From Rhodobacteraceae bacterium HLUCCA12 (GTDB taxonomy: Bacteria > Pseudomonadota > Alphaproteobacteria > Rhodobacterales > Rhodobacteraceae), in the NCBI GenBank assembly GCA_001314715.1, contig LJSV01000021.1, positions 1 through 40,275 on the forward strand: a stretch of 40,275 nucleotides of DNA, written 5' to 3'. The notes beneath the pieces are model-generated. The model saw only the letters and a list, made by a program, of their open reading frames with translations. It was not told where the DNA came from and searched no databases. The stretch's first letter is position 1. Each line of letters opens with the position of its first letter. A program made the position numbers and the translations under genes. This document shows, piece after piece, positions 7,205 through 15,853 of this stretch.

Positions 7205-9025
7205 TCAACACCAGTCCGAGTGGACACGCAGGAACAGATCGTTTTGCGAGGTCAGTATACGGCCCCAGTGTTCGGTTCTGCCCAGTTCATATTCAAAGAA
7301 ATACCGGCACGCCGCGAGCTTTCCCTCATAAAAGCTTTCCTCGGCCTCGGACACCCCGGCCGTCAGCGCGGCGGCGGCGACACGCGCCTGGCGAAGCCAC
7401 ATCCATGCGACAATCACATGCCCCAACATATCCAGGTAATACGGCGCATTCGCGGTCTGAAGGCGCATGTCGTCGTCCAGTTGGCGCAAGGCGTTGCTAC
7501 AGGCGCGGACATCGCCAATTGCACGTTCAAGCTGCCGGGCATGCCCCGCGGTTCGGGTGCCATGCCCCGCCCCGATCTCGGCCTCGATTTCGGAAAGAAC
7601 GGCCTCAAGGGCGGCGCCATCCTTGAGCCGGATCTTGCGTCCGACCAGATCGACAGCCTGGATGCCGTTGGTTCCCTCATGAATCATGTTAAGTCGATTG
7701 TCCCGGTAGAACTGTTCGACCGGGTAATCGCGGGTATAGCCATATCCGCCCAGAACCTGGATCGCCAACTTGTTGGCCTCGAGGCAGAACTCGCTGGGCC
7801 AGCTTTTCACGATCGGGGTCAGGAATTCCAGCAGCAGCGACGCATGCTCGCGCGCCGCGCCGGTCTCTGCGGTGCGCATGTCGTCGACCAGCGTCGCGGC
7901 GTACAGACACAGCGCAAGAGCCCCCTCGGCATAGCTTTTCTGCGTCAGAAGCATGCGCCGGACATCGGCATGTTCGATGATCGGCACCGGCGGCAACGCC
8001 GGGTCCTTTGCGCCCGGATGGCGGCCCTGATGCCGGGTCAGCGCGTATTCGCGCGAATAGAGATGCCCCGCCACGCCCAGCATGGCGGCGCCCACGCCCA
8101 CCGAGATGCGCGCCTCATTCATCATGAAGAACATATGGGAAAGGCCCTTGTTGGGCTCTCCCAGCAGCTCGGCGCGGCAGGCGTCGTTCTCGCCGAAATT
8201 CAGCAGCGCGTTCACCGTCGCGCGATAGCCCATCTTGTGATTGAGGCCGACCACGGAAATATCGTTGTCCTGCCCCGTGACGCCCCCGGCGCCGCCGTCG
8301 TCCTCGACCCTGCGGCGCGGCACGATGAACAGCGAAATCCCGCGCGTTCCCGGCGGTGCGCCGTCGATGCGTGCAAGCACGAGATGCACGATATTCTCGG
8401 AAAGTTCGTGATGACCGGCCGAGATCCACATCTTGCTGCCCTTGAGAAGATAGCTTCCGTCGGCCTGCGGGACCGCGCGTGTCCTGATATCGGCCAGCCC
8501 CGACCCGGCCTGTGGTTCGCTCAGGCACATCGTGCCCAGAAAACGCCCCTCCAGCATTGGGTTCATGTAAAGCCGCTTCTGATCCTCGGTGCCGAACGAG
8601 CGGATGACATTCGCCCCGGAAAAGGTCAGGAAGTTGTAGCTCGACGTTCCCACGTTAGCAGCCTGGAAACACGCCAGACACGCCTGATAGACGCTGAAGG
8701 GCAGCGACATGCCGCCTTCGTCCAGCGGGCGGTCGGCATTCATGAAACCGGCCTCGCAAAATGCGTCCAGCGCCTCTTTTACCTGCGGCAACAGCCTGAC
8801 CTTGCCGTTTTCAAGGACGGGTTCGCTCAGATCGGCCTCGCGGTAATGGGTCTGAAACTTGTCGGCGGCGATCTGACGCGCGACATCCAACGTTGCGCGC
8901 AGACTGATGGCGTCATGCTCGGCATAATCCGGGCGGTCGGTCAGCCCCTCGACACCGAGCACCTCGAATAGCTGAAACTCCATGTCGCGTGCGTTCATCG
9001 TCGGCACAGTGCTGGAAATCGACAT
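7205..9025 (-). CDS. Acyl-CoA dehydrogenase of the long (DmdC-like) type
   Basis: A flavoenzyme of 606 residues, the long type with extra N- and C-terminal regions that includes 3-methylmercaptopropionyl-CoA dehydrogenase DmdC and other dehydrogenases for short or branched acyl-CoA. Motifs seen are LSEPQAGSGLADI (FAD and substrate region, about 168-180), KMWISAG (198-204), and the catalytic base Glu450 in IHEGTNGIQA. It should introduce a 2,3 double bond ahead of the MaoC hydratase. Subfamily membership does not prove a sulfur substrate, since many members act on unrelated acyl-CoAs. Confidence 0.9.
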   Translation of the reverse strand: MSISSTVPTMNARDMEFQLFEVLGVEGLTDRPDYAEHDAISLRATLDVARQIAADKFQTHYREADLSEPVLENGKVRLLPQVKEALDAFCEAGFMNADRPLDEGGMSLPFSVYQACLACFQAANVGTSSYNFLTFSGANVIRSFGTEDQKRLYMNPMLEGRFLGTMCLSEPQAGSGLADIRTRAVPQADGSYLLKGSKMWISAGHHELSENIVHLVLARIDGAPPGTRGISLFIVPRRRVEDDGGAGGVTGQDNDISVVGLNHKMGYRATVNALLNFGENDACRAELLGEPNKGLSHMFFMMNEARISVGVGAAMLGVAGHLYSREYALTRHQGRHPGAKDPALPPVPIIEHADVRRMLLTQKSYAEGALALCLYAATLVDDMRTAETGAAREHASLLLEFLTPIVKSWPSEFCLEANKLAIQVLGGYGYTRDYPVEQFYRDNRLNMIHEGTNGIQAVDLVGRKIRLKDGAALEAVLSEIEAEIGAGHGTRTAGHARQLERAIGDVRACSNALRQLDDDMRLQTANAPYYLDMLGHVIVAWMWLRQARVAAAALTAGVSEAEESFYEGKLAACRYFFEYELGRTEHWGRILTSQNDLFLRVHSDWC

Positions 9026-9042
9026 CTGAACGGCTCCTGTGA

Positions 9043-9816
9043 TCAGCTTTTCTTTTGCACTGCCATCAAGGTCGTCAGGCCAAACCCGCCATCCACGATG
9101 ATTTCCTGCCCGTTAACATAGGCTGATGCATCGCTGGCCAGAAAGGCCACGACCGAAGCAATGTCCGAAGGCTCGCCGATGCGGCGTTGCGCCACCACCG
9201 ACTCGCGTGCCACCCTGATCTGCGGGTCAGCATAAAAGCCGTCGGACATCGGCGTTCGGATCAGCCCCGGACTGATCGCATTGGCGCGCACGCCGCGCGG
9301 CCCCCATTCAACGGCAATCTGGCGTGTCAGTGCCAGCAATCCGGCCTTTGTAGGCCCGTATGCCGTTGTGGCGTTGGGAAGATGCGCGGCAATCGAGGCG
9401 ATATTGACGATCGCGCCGGAACCCGTTTCCAGCATATGCGCTCCGAAATGCTTTGCGCATAACATCGAGCCGCGCAGGTTGACCGACACGATCTTGTCCC
9501 ACTGATCGGGCTCCAAGCAGTCCAGCGGGCCGCTGTCGCCCAGAACGGCGGCATTATTGACCAGAATATCACAGGGCCCGATCTCGGACTGGACCCATCG
9601 CGCGACCTTCTCGACCGCATCCGCGTCGGATATATCGCAAGCCTTGAAATGGAACGGCGCGTTTGCATCGGGCTGGGCATCGTTAAGGTCGAGTTCGACG
9701 ACGATGGCGCCCAGCGCGCCAAGGTGATCGGCGATCGCGCGGCCTAGTCCGCCACGTGCGCCAGTGACAACCGCGACTCGATCGGCAAACAGGTTGGGGG
9801 TATAGACGCTCACCAC
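9043..9816 (-). CDS. Short-chain dehydrogenase/reductase
   Basis: A classical SDR of 257 residues with TGARGGLG (18-25), NNAA (87-90), Ser141, Tyr153 and Lys157 (YGPTK). Start codons are GTG: either 9816 or the next codon at 9813. Both overlap the stop of the ene-reductase gene (TGGTGA), so translation is probably coupled. It may oxidise an alcohol on a ring, since it directly follows an ene-reductase rather than the acyl-CoA genes. The substrate is not known. Confidence 0.9.
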   Translation of the reverse strand: MVSVYTPNLFADRVAVVTGARGGLGRAIADHLGALGAIVVELDLNDAQPDANAPFHFKACDISDADAVEKVARWVQSEIGPCDILVNNAAVLGDSGPLDCLEPDQWDKIVSVNLRGSMLCAKHFGAHMLETGSGAIVNIASIAAHLPNATTAYGPTKAGLLALTRQIAVEWGPRGVRANAISPGLIRTPMSDGFYADPQIRVARESVVAQRRIGEPSDIASVVAFLASDASAYVNGQEIIVDGGFGLTTLMAVQKKS

Positions 9817-10937
9817 ATGCGTTCCCCGTATGGCGGAAAGTCGATGTAACCCGCCGCCCCATCGCCATACCAGCTGTCTGGGTCGCGCGCGGCGAGCGAC
9901 AACCCCTTGGCCATCCGCTCGACCAAGTCGGGATTGGCAATGAAATCCCGGCCGAACGCAACCAGGTCGGCGCCGGGATCGTCCAGAACGGCCTCTGCCC
10001 GGCCGGCGTCATAATCGCCGCCGACGATCAACGTGTGCGGCCACAGCGGCCGGATAAGCGCGGCGACATCGGGAATATTGGCGGCGTCGGCGCCCTGCTT
10101 GGTCTTGTTGCCGGCGATATTGGCTCCGACGATATGCACATAGGCCAGCGCAAAGCGCGACAGATCGCCCAGCAGCGCGCGGTAAAGCGCGCCCTCGTCG
10201 GCGCTGGAACAGCCATTGAAACCGCCGAACGGCGTGAACCGTATACCGACCCGTTCGGCACCGATCGCGGCAACGCAGGCCTCGACCACCTCGATGACGA
10301 AACGCATGCGATTGTGCAGGCTACCACCATAGGCATCGGCGCGGAAATTGCTGGTTTCATGCAGGAACTGAGCGGGCAGATACCCATTCGCCGCATGGAT
10401 CTCGACCCCATCGCAACCGGCCTCGAGCGCGCGGCGCGCGGCATTCGCATAGTCCTCGATCGTCTGTGCTATGTCGTCGACCGTCATCGCGCGCGGGGTC
10501 GGCGCGGGCTGCAGGCCGCTGGGGGTCATCACGTCCCGCTCGAACGCGACCGCCGAAGGCGCAAGCGGGTGGCACCCCGGCTGCATACTGTCGGGATGGG
10601 CGATGCGCCCCACGTGCCATAACTGCAGGAAGAACCGGCTGTCCGCCGCATGAACGCCCTCGACCACGTTCCGCCATGCCGCGACATGGGTGTCGGCAAA
10701 GATGCCCGGCGTATTCGGAAACCCCTGCCCTTGGGGCGAGATGTTGGTTCCCTCGGCGATGATCAGGCCGGCACCCGCGCGCTGCCCGTAATAAGTGGCC
10801 ACGATCGGCTTGGGCACGCCATCCGGTGTGGCGCGGGAGCGTGTCATTGGCGCCATGACCACGCGGTTTTTCAGCGTCATGCCCTGCATGTCATAGGGCG
10901 AGAACAGGCGAGTTGGCACGCTATCCCTCTTGCTCAT
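9810..10937 (-). CDS. Old-yellow-enzyme ene-reductase (NemA-like alkene reductase)
   Basis: An FMN-dependent TIM-barrel protein of 375 residues that would reduce an activated C=C bond with NAD(P)H. It shows the typical opening FSPYDMQGMTLKNRVVMAPM, the His181/Asn184 pair in HAANGYL that binds the substrate carbonyl oxygen, SNFRADAYGGS, and VGIRFTPFG. It lacks the 4Fe-4S cysteine cluster of the DCR-type enzymes. It is the first gene of the region A operon. Together with the ketosteroid-dehydrogenase-like flavoprotein across the divergent promoter, it suggests adjustment of unsaturation next to a ring ketone. The real substrate is unknown. Confidence 0.93.
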   Translation of the reverse strand: MSKRDSVPTRLFSPYDMQGMTLKNRVVMAPMTRSRATPDGVPKPIVATYYGQRAGAGLIIAEGTNISPQGQGFPNTPGIFADTHVAAWRNVVEGVHAADSRFFLQLWHVGRIAHPDSMQPGCHPLAPSAVAFERDVMTPSGLQPAPTPRAMTVDDIAQTIEDYANAARRALEAGCDGVEIHAANGYLPAQFLHETSNFRADAYGGSLHNRMRFVIEVVEACVAAIGAERVGIRFTPFGGFNGCSSADEGALYRALLGDLSRFALAYVHIVGANIAGNKTKQGADAANIPDVAALIRPLWPHTLIVGGDYDAGRAEAVLDDPGADLVAFGRDFIANPDLVERMAKGLSLAARDPDSWYGDGAAGYIDFPPYGERMW

Positions 10938-11259
10938 CTTGTCGATCTCCCCAAGTCACGCGGCCATAGCGCGCAGCACAAACAGCCCGCCACCACGCCC
11001 GCCAATCTCAGCGAGGTCCATTTGTGTCTCATATTATGCGATTATTTTTCTACTATGGTCGCCTTCGGCTTGTCAACGGCCACAAACTCTATTCCGGCGA
11101 ATCGATCGATCAGTTGACTTTATAGACACATTTTTCTTTGTTTATACGCCCAGTGCCCAGATAGAACCCCCCCCTTCATGCTGGAAAAATCTGTTGAATG
11201 TTTCACATTTAGGGAATAAAAGCTATGTAGCGAATTATGAGACATAAGGAGGAAGGGCG
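10938..11259. promoter_or_regulatory. Divergent promoter region between regions A and B, with paired operator-like sites
   Basis: This 322-bp AT-richer gap separates the divergent operons starting at 10937 and 11260. It contains a 9-bp sequence TGTCTCATA at 11025-11033 that recurs inverted at 11236-11244. Each copy sits in a small palindrome: CATA-T-TATG at 11030-11038 and TTATG-AGA-CATAA at 11235-11247, the latter beside the ribosome site of the plus-strand gene. TTGACA occurs on the minus strand at 11071-11076 and TTGACT on the plus strand at 11114-11119, but I cannot pair either with a convincing -10. The layout fits one regulator, possibly the IclR protein, controlling both operons. Confidence 0.5.
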
Positions 11260-12102
11260 ATGGCGACCCTGCATGAGCCCGACATACACGCCACCCAGGC
11301 AGGGCGGGCGCTCGTCTTTGATTCCGCCACCCATGTCGAAGCCTATGTCGATGCGCGCGGCGCCGAGGGTGATGTCGTGGTAGCGGCGTCCTACGCCGGT
11401 GTTCTGTGCGCGCGCATGGTGATGTCGGCCAAGCCGGCCGCCGCGATTGGCCTTGATTGCGGCATCGGCAAGGACGGCGCCGGTATCGCCGGGCTGTGGT
11501 ACTATGAGGCCCTTGGCGTGCCCGCCGCCGCAGCTGACTCGATGACCGCGGAAATGGGCAACGGGCGCGACATGTATGAAAACGGCGTCATCAGTCGCGT
11601 CAACGATGCCGCGCAGCGTCGGGGTATCGAGCCGGGCCTGTCGGTGAAGGAAGCGGTCGAGGCGCTGATGACCGGATCGCGCCGCCCCGAAACCTTCGAC
11701 CCCGCGCGGCGGCTGGTCGTCGAATCGGGGCCGCAGGGGCGCAGTGTAGTCTGCACGGATTCGATCGCCTTTGCCGTGCCCGAGGACAAGGACCGCAACG
11801 TACTGTGCACCGCTGGTCACACCGGGCGCAGCGTCGTCGAGTATTTCCGCACTTTCCGCCCCTGGGGTTTCATTTGCTCGGACGGCTCTATCGGCAAGAA
11901 CGACAGCGGCATCACCGCGCTTGAAGATGTCGATGCCGACGGCATCGCCGGCGCATCGGTCGATGCAATGACTGCGCGGATGGGTGACGGGCAGAGCACC
12001 TATTTTGATGGCGTCATCAGCGCCGTGAACAAAACCGCAGCAGCGAAAGGCGTGAAGATTGGCCAGACCGCGCGCGAAGCCGCGCGCCTGATGCTGGACT
12101 GA
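11260..12102 (+). CDS. Unrecognised protein made of two tandem homologous repeats
   Basis: I do not recognise the family of this 280-residue protein. It clearly consists of two copies of one unit. Residues 44-137 and 186-279 align without gaps over their first 59 positions, sharing IGK, a GI pair, D.MTA.MG.G, Y..GVIS.VN and a closing EA...LM; the preceding stretch (GRALV/GRSVV) also matches, so each unit is about 130 residues. There is no signal peptide or membrane segment. The start has AAGGAGGAAGG upstream. It precedes the flavoprotein gene by 5 bp, so it is probably a partner or enzyme of that step. The repeat points to a pseudo-symmetric fold. Confidence 0.85.
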   Translation: MATLHEPDIHATQAGRALVFDSATHVEAYVDARGAEGDVVVAASYAGVLCARMVMSAKPAAAIGLDCGIGKDGAGIAGLWYYEALGVPAAAADSMTAEMGNGRDMYENGVISRVNDAAQRRGIEPGLSVKEAVEALMTGSRRPETFDPARRLVVESGPQGRSVVCTDSIAFAVPEDKDRNVLCTAGHTGRSVVEYFRTFRPWGFICSDGSIGKNDSGITALEDVDADGIAGASVDAMTARMGDGQSTYFDGVISAVNKTAAAKGVKIGQTAREAARLMLD

Positions 12103-12107
12103 CGCCG

Positions 12108-13850
12108 ATGTCTGGCGCCCGGACAGCGCAAGCGGAGGAATACGCCGCTTCGGGCCAGGCCGAGTGCGATGTGCTCGTCATCGGCTCGGGCGCAGGCGGG
12201 CTGTCGGCGGCGGTCGTCGCAGCCAAGGCGGGCCTCAAGGTCATTGTATTGGAAAAGGAAGATGTTTTCGGCGGAACTACGGCGCGTTCGGGTGGCGTCT
12301 TGTGGATACCCGGCAACCCGAAATTCCAGCAGGCCGACACCGACACCGATATCGAAGATGCGCGGCGCTATCTTCAGCACGAGGCCGGCAATCACTTTGA
12401 CGCCGGGCGGGTTGACGCCTTCCTCAGGACCGGGCCCGAGATGATCAGGTTTTTCGAGGCCGAAACGGCAGTCGAATTCGTTTCGGTTCCAGAGTTCTCG
12501 GATTATCATCCCTCAGCACCCGGCGCCCGGTCCGGTGGCCGCTCGATTGTCGCTGCACCCTTTGATGCCGCCAACCTCGGCCCCGAGATAAAGCGGCTGC
12601 GCCCGCCCCTACGCGAGATCACGTTCGTCGGGATGATGTTCAACGCCAGTCAAGAGGTGGCGCATTTCTTCAATGTCACGCGTTCTCTGACATCCGCTTG
12701 GTATGTGACGAAACGCCTTGCCGGTCACGCCAAGGAGATGGTGCTTCACGGCCGTGCGCAACGGTTGACGAACGGAAATGCCTTGGCTGCCCGCCTTGCG
12801 AAGAGCGCGCTGGACTTGGGTGTCGAGATCAGAACAGGTGTTGGCGCCAGCGCGATCGTTCTTGAAGGGTCGGCAGCGGTCGGCGCAACGGCCCGATCCG
12901 CCCAAGGGGACACCACCATTCGCGCGCGTCGTGGTGTCGTTCTGGCGACCGGCGGGTTTCCGCAGGACCCTGCGTTGCGCAAGCGGCTTTTCCCTCATGC
13001 CGCAACCGGCACCGAGCACTGGTCGCCCGCGCCGCCGGGCAATACCGGCGATGGCTGGCGCCTGGCCGAGGCTGCGGGCGGCAGTACCGACGGCAGCCTG
13101 CCGAACACTGCCGCCTGGATACCGGTTTCGCGGGTTCCGCACCGCAAGGGACCCGAGGGCGTGTTTCCCCATCTTGTCGATCGCTACAAGCCGGGCATCA
13201 TCGCCGTCACCCGCGACGGAAAACGCTTCGTCAACGAGGCCGATTCCTACCATGATTTCGGACAGGCCATGCAGCGCGCCTGCGCCGACCACGGGGAAAC
13301 CTGCGCCTGGCTGATATGCGATCATCGAGCGCTTCGCCGCTATGGCCTGGGGTTTGCCAAGCCCTTTCCCGTGCCGATCCGGCCGCATCTGCGTTCCGGC
13401 TACCTGTTGCGCGCCAAGACCCTGGCCGAGCTGGCCCGGCGCGCCGGCATCGACCCCGCGGGCCTGGAGGCCACCATCGAGGCCCTGAACGGCCCGGCCC
13501 GGAAGGGTAGGGACCCCCAGTTCGGCAAGGGCGAAAGCCCCTACAACCGCTATCTGGGTGACAAGTCGCACACGCCTAATCCCTGCGTCGCGCCGGTCGA
13601 AACCGCGCCGTTCTATGCGCTGAAGGTCGTTCTGGGCGATCTTGGTACCTTTGCGGGCATCCGCACCGACGCGCATGCGCGCGTTCTGGATGCTTCGAAT
13701 GCCCCGGTCCCAGGTCTTTATGCCGTTGGCAACGACGCACTCAGCGTGATGGGCGGCAGCTATCCCGGCGGCGGCATCACACTGGGGCCTGCCATGACAT
13801 TCGGATACCTGGCGGCGCGCGATCTGATCGCGCGCCCTGACCAGGCGTGA
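12108..13850 (+). CDS. FAD-dependent dehydrogenase like 3-ketosteroid delta-1-dehydrogenase / fumarate-reductase flavoprotein
   Basis: A flavoprotein of 580 residues with the dinucleotide-binding motif VIGSGAGG (24-31), GGTTARSGG, the central VVLATGGFPQ and the C-terminal GSYPGGGITLGPAMTFGY. The tyrosine and glycines of that last segment correspond to the active-site region of KstD enzymes, which remove hydrogens next to a ring ketone. No signal peptide or heme motif is present, so it is cytoplasmic rather than a periplasmic fumarate reductase. It is tightly linked to the tandem-repeat gene before it and the cupin after it. Steroid specificity is not established; a cyclic ketone is the safer inference. 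Confidence 0.88.
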   Translation: MSGARTAQAEEYAASGQAECDVLVIGSGAGGLSAAVVAAKAGLKVIVLEKEDVFGGTTARSGGVLWIPGNPKFQQADTDTDIEDARRYLQHEAGNHFDAGRVDAFLRTGPEMIRFFEAETAVEFVSVPEFSDYHPSAPGARSGGRSIVAAPFDAANLGPEIKRLRPPLREITFVGMMFNASQEVAHFFNVTRSLTSAWYVTKRLAGHAKEMVLHGRAQRLTNGNALAARLAKSALDLGVEIRTGVGASAIVLEGSAAVGATARSAQGDTTIRARRGVVLATGGFPQDPALRKRLFPHAATGTEHWSPAPPGNTGDGWRLAEAAGGSTDGSLPNTAAWIPVSRVPHRKGPEGVFPHLVDRYKPGIIAVTRDGKRFVNEADSYHDFGQAMQRACADHGETCAWLICDHRALRRYGLGFAKPFPVPIRPHLRSGYLLRAKTLAELARRAGIDPAGLEATIEALNGPARKGRDPQFGKGESPYNRYLGDKSHTPNPCVAPVETAPFYALKVVLGDLGTFAGIRTDAHARVLDASNAPVPGLYAVGNDALSVMGGSYPGGGITLGPAMTFGYLAARDLIARPDQA

Positions 13851-13877
13851 AATCCATTCAAAGGAGGAGGACAAAAC

Positions 13878-14303
13878 ATGTCGGAAAAGGTCGTTCCGGT
13901 CGTTACCCGCAAAGGCAACGAGGACGCGCGCACCGGGCAGTCGGGCGGCGCGGTGCGAGTGTCGGGCGTCAGCCCTCAGCATACACCTGCAACCAAGATA
14001 TGGTTCGGACGCGTCAGCAATGAGCCGGGCTTTCGCTCGCCGCCGCATCACCACGGTGAGGCCGAAACCGGCGGCTATGTCCTCAAGGGCCACGGGCGCA
14101 TATATTTCGGCGAGGACTATTCGGAATACGTGGATATGACCGAGGGCGATTTCGTCTTTGTGCCGCCCCACATGCCACATGTCGAAGTGAACATGAGCAC
14201 CACCGAAGAGCTTGTTTGGCTGACCACGCGCACCCCCGACAACATCGTCGTAAACCTGCCCGACGTGCCCGACGAGGCGCTGGAAGGGTATCGCCGCGCC
14301 TGA
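13878..14303 (+). CDS. Single-domain cupin protein
   Basis: A 141-residue cupin. The first metal-binding motif is PPHHHGEAETGGYVLKG and the second is GDFVFVPPHMPHVEVN, giving the usual three-His-one-Glu metal site. It has a strong ribosome site (AAAGGAGGAGG) 27 bp after the flavoprotein gene. Small cupins in catabolic operons act as dioxygenases, isomerases or decarboxylases; nothing in the sequence fixes which. Confidence 0.88.
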   Translation: MSEKVVPVVTRKGNEDARTGQSGGAVRVSGVSPQHTPATKIWFGRVSNEPGFRSPPHHHGEAETGGYVLKGHGRIYFGEDYSEYVDMTEGDFVFVPPHMPHVEVNMSTTEELVWLTTRTPDNIVVNLPDVPDEALEGYRRA

Positions 14304-14315
14304 GCGGCGCGGGCC

Positions 14316-14344
14316 GCTGCGCGGGGCCGATTGGCCCGCGCAGC
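14316..14344. terminator. Strong GC-rich hairpin between convergent operons
   Basis: Arms GCTGCGCGGGGCC (14316-14328) and GGCCCGCGCAGC (14333-14344) pair with one bulged G around a GATT loop. It lies in the 49-bp gap between the convergent cupin and hydrolase genes. There is no U-run on either side, so it may act as a bidirectional barrier or an mRNA end rather than a textbook intrinsic terminator. Confidence 0.6.
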
Positions 14345-14352
14345 GCCAGGTG

Positions 14353-15204
14353 TCATTCGGCGGTGACGCGATTGCGCAGGGTGCCGATTGCATCCACCTC
14401 GACCTCGACCTCGTCGCCGTCCTTCATGAACAGAGGCGGTGACCGCTTGAACCCGACCCCGGCGGGCGTACCGGTTACGATAACATCGCCGGGGTACAGC
14501 GTCGTGAAGACCGAGATATGCGCGATCAGGCGCGCAAAACCGTGGATCAGCAGATCGGTCGTGGTTTCCTGAACCATCGTACCGTTCAACCGGGTGATAA
14601 GGCGCATTGGCCGGTCCGTGGGAATCGCGTCTGCGGTCACCATCCACGGCCCGAACGCGCCCGTCGCGGCAAAGTTCTTGCCGGCGGTCCACTGCGTGGC
14701 AGCGGCTTGCCAGTCGCGGATGCTGCCATCGTTATAGCAAGAATACCCCGCGACATGATTCATTGCCTCGGCTTCAGCGACCCGACGGCCACCCTTGCCG
14801 ATGATCAGCGCGATCTCGCCCTCGAAATCCAGCGCGTCCGATTCCGGGGGCAGCAGCATCGGCTGGCCATGCCCGGTCTGCGATTCCGGCACCCGCAGGA
14901 AAAGCGTTGGATGCGCGGTGACCTGGCGCCCGGTTTCCTGCACGTGATCGGCATAGTTCAAGCCCACGCAGATGATCTTTCCGGGGTCGGGGATGACCGG
15001 CTCGAAAGTCACCGCGTCCAGTTCCCGTTCGGGCAGCCCGCCGGCGTCGATCTGTGCACGCACCGCGTGCAGAAGATCACGTTCCAGCACCTGCCGAAGC
15101 CCCGGCGCTTGGGCGCCAAAGGCTTGTGTCAGGTCCAGCAGCCGATCACCGACGACAGCACCGAAACCCTGTTCGCCGTTGCGGGAAAAGCTTGCAAGCT
15201 TCAT
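14353..15204 (-). CDS. Fumarylacetoacetate-hydrolase-family protein
   Basis: A 283-residue enzyme of the FAH superfamily, which hydrolyses C-C bonds of dioxo acids, hydrates dienoates, or decarboxylates oxaloacetate. It has ICVGLNYADHVQETG, the metal-ligand segment DALDFEGEIALIIGKGGR, GYSCYNDGSIRDWQ, and the closing GDVIVTGTPAGVGF. The N-terminal 70 residues are the usual small cap domain. It is the last gene of the TRAP transporter operon, so it probably acts on the imported acid after the SDR step. The exact reaction is not predictable. Confidence 0.9.
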   Translation of the reverse strand: MKLASFSRNGEQGFGAVVGDRLLDLTQAFGAQAPGLRQVLERDLLHAVRAQIDAGGLPERELDAVTFEPVIPDPGKIICVGLNYADHVQETGRQVTAHPTLFLRVPESQTGHGQPMLLPPESDALDFEGEIALIIGKGGRRVAEAEAMNHVAGYSCYNDGSIRDWQAAATQWTAGKNFAATGAFGPWMVTADAIPTDRPMRLITRLNGTMVQETTTDLLIHGFARLIAHISVFTTLYPGDVIVTGTPAGVGFKRSPPLFMKDGDEVEVEVDAIGTLRNRVTAE

Positions 15205-15231
15205 GGTCGTCTCTCTCTTGTCTGGAAGATC

Positions 15232-15831
15232 TCAGGCCGTTTCCGGCCCATAGACATGCACTTCGCGCACCGGGGCGGCGATGGATGCACCCTCGACCTG
15301 TGCGACAAAGCGTTCGCGGCTTTGGGCCGAATCGAACCACAGTTCCCACAGTGTGCCATGGTCAAAGCTGGCCCCGCCGAACCCCAGCGCGCTGGCGCTG
15401 CCCAGATCCAGCGCGTTGCGCACAAGGCGCGTCAGCCCCCGCGCCCCGGATGGCACAGCATCGGCCAGCATCAGCACCTTCCAGCGGGTGCGCGGCCCGT
15501 CGATCTCGGGCTCTTCAGTGCCCAGAACCGACACGGTCTTGCCCACGTCGAACAGATACTGTTCGTCGGGCTGAACCTTGGCGTAATCGGAATGGTTGAA
15601 GAACCCCTTGGAATAGTCCTCGCGATGCGACTGCGTTGTAATCGTCAAACCGTCAAAGCCGTGATCGCCATCGCCCTCGACATGGTTCTGACGATACGCG
15701 GTTGCGAACTTGCGAAACCCCTCCAACCCGGCAGCCAGCGGGCCGTGGACCTGTTCGTAGTGCGTGCTGAAGGCATCGCGGCTCAGGGCGGCGTTTCGTT
15801 TCAGGAACGAGTATCTGCGCCAGATCGGCAT
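15232..15831 (-). CDS. EthD-like dimeric alpha-beta barrel protein
   Basis: A 199-residue protein with an opening like EthD-domain proteins: WRRYSFLKRN, HYEQVHGPLA and a later FFNHSDYAKVQPDEQYLFD. A second half (about 108-195) has a similar barrel-like pattern, WKVLMLADAVPSGARGL followed by LWELWFDSAQSRERFVAQ, so two such folds may be fused. EthD-like proteins accompany many oxidative catabolic genes, usually with unknown roles. The ATG at 15831 has AAGGAGAA upstream. Family assignment is moderate. Confidence 0.65.
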   Translation of the reverse strand: MPIWRRYSFLKRNAALSRDAFSTHYEQVHGPLAAGLEGFRKFATAYRQNHVEGDGDHGFDGLTITTQSHREDYSKGFFNHSDYAKVQPDEQYLFDVGKTVSVLGTEEPEIDGPRTRWKVLMLADAVPSGARGLTRLVRNALDLGSASALGFGGASFDHGTLWELWFDSAQSRERFVAQVEGASIAAPVREVHVYGPETA

Positions 15832-15853
15832 GGCATTCTCCTTTGTGGTTGGC

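Noticed and set aside
7220-8971. A long open frame on the plus strand opposite the acyl-CoA dehydrogenase gene
   Set aside because: It mirrors the high-GC third codon positions of the real gene, has no recognisable domain, and the minus-strand gene shows all family motifs.
12609-14393. A 594-codon open frame on the minus strand across the flavoprotein and cupin genes
   Set aside because: The plus-strand flavoprotein and cupin have full motifs, ribosome sites and operon spacing; the opposite frame has none.
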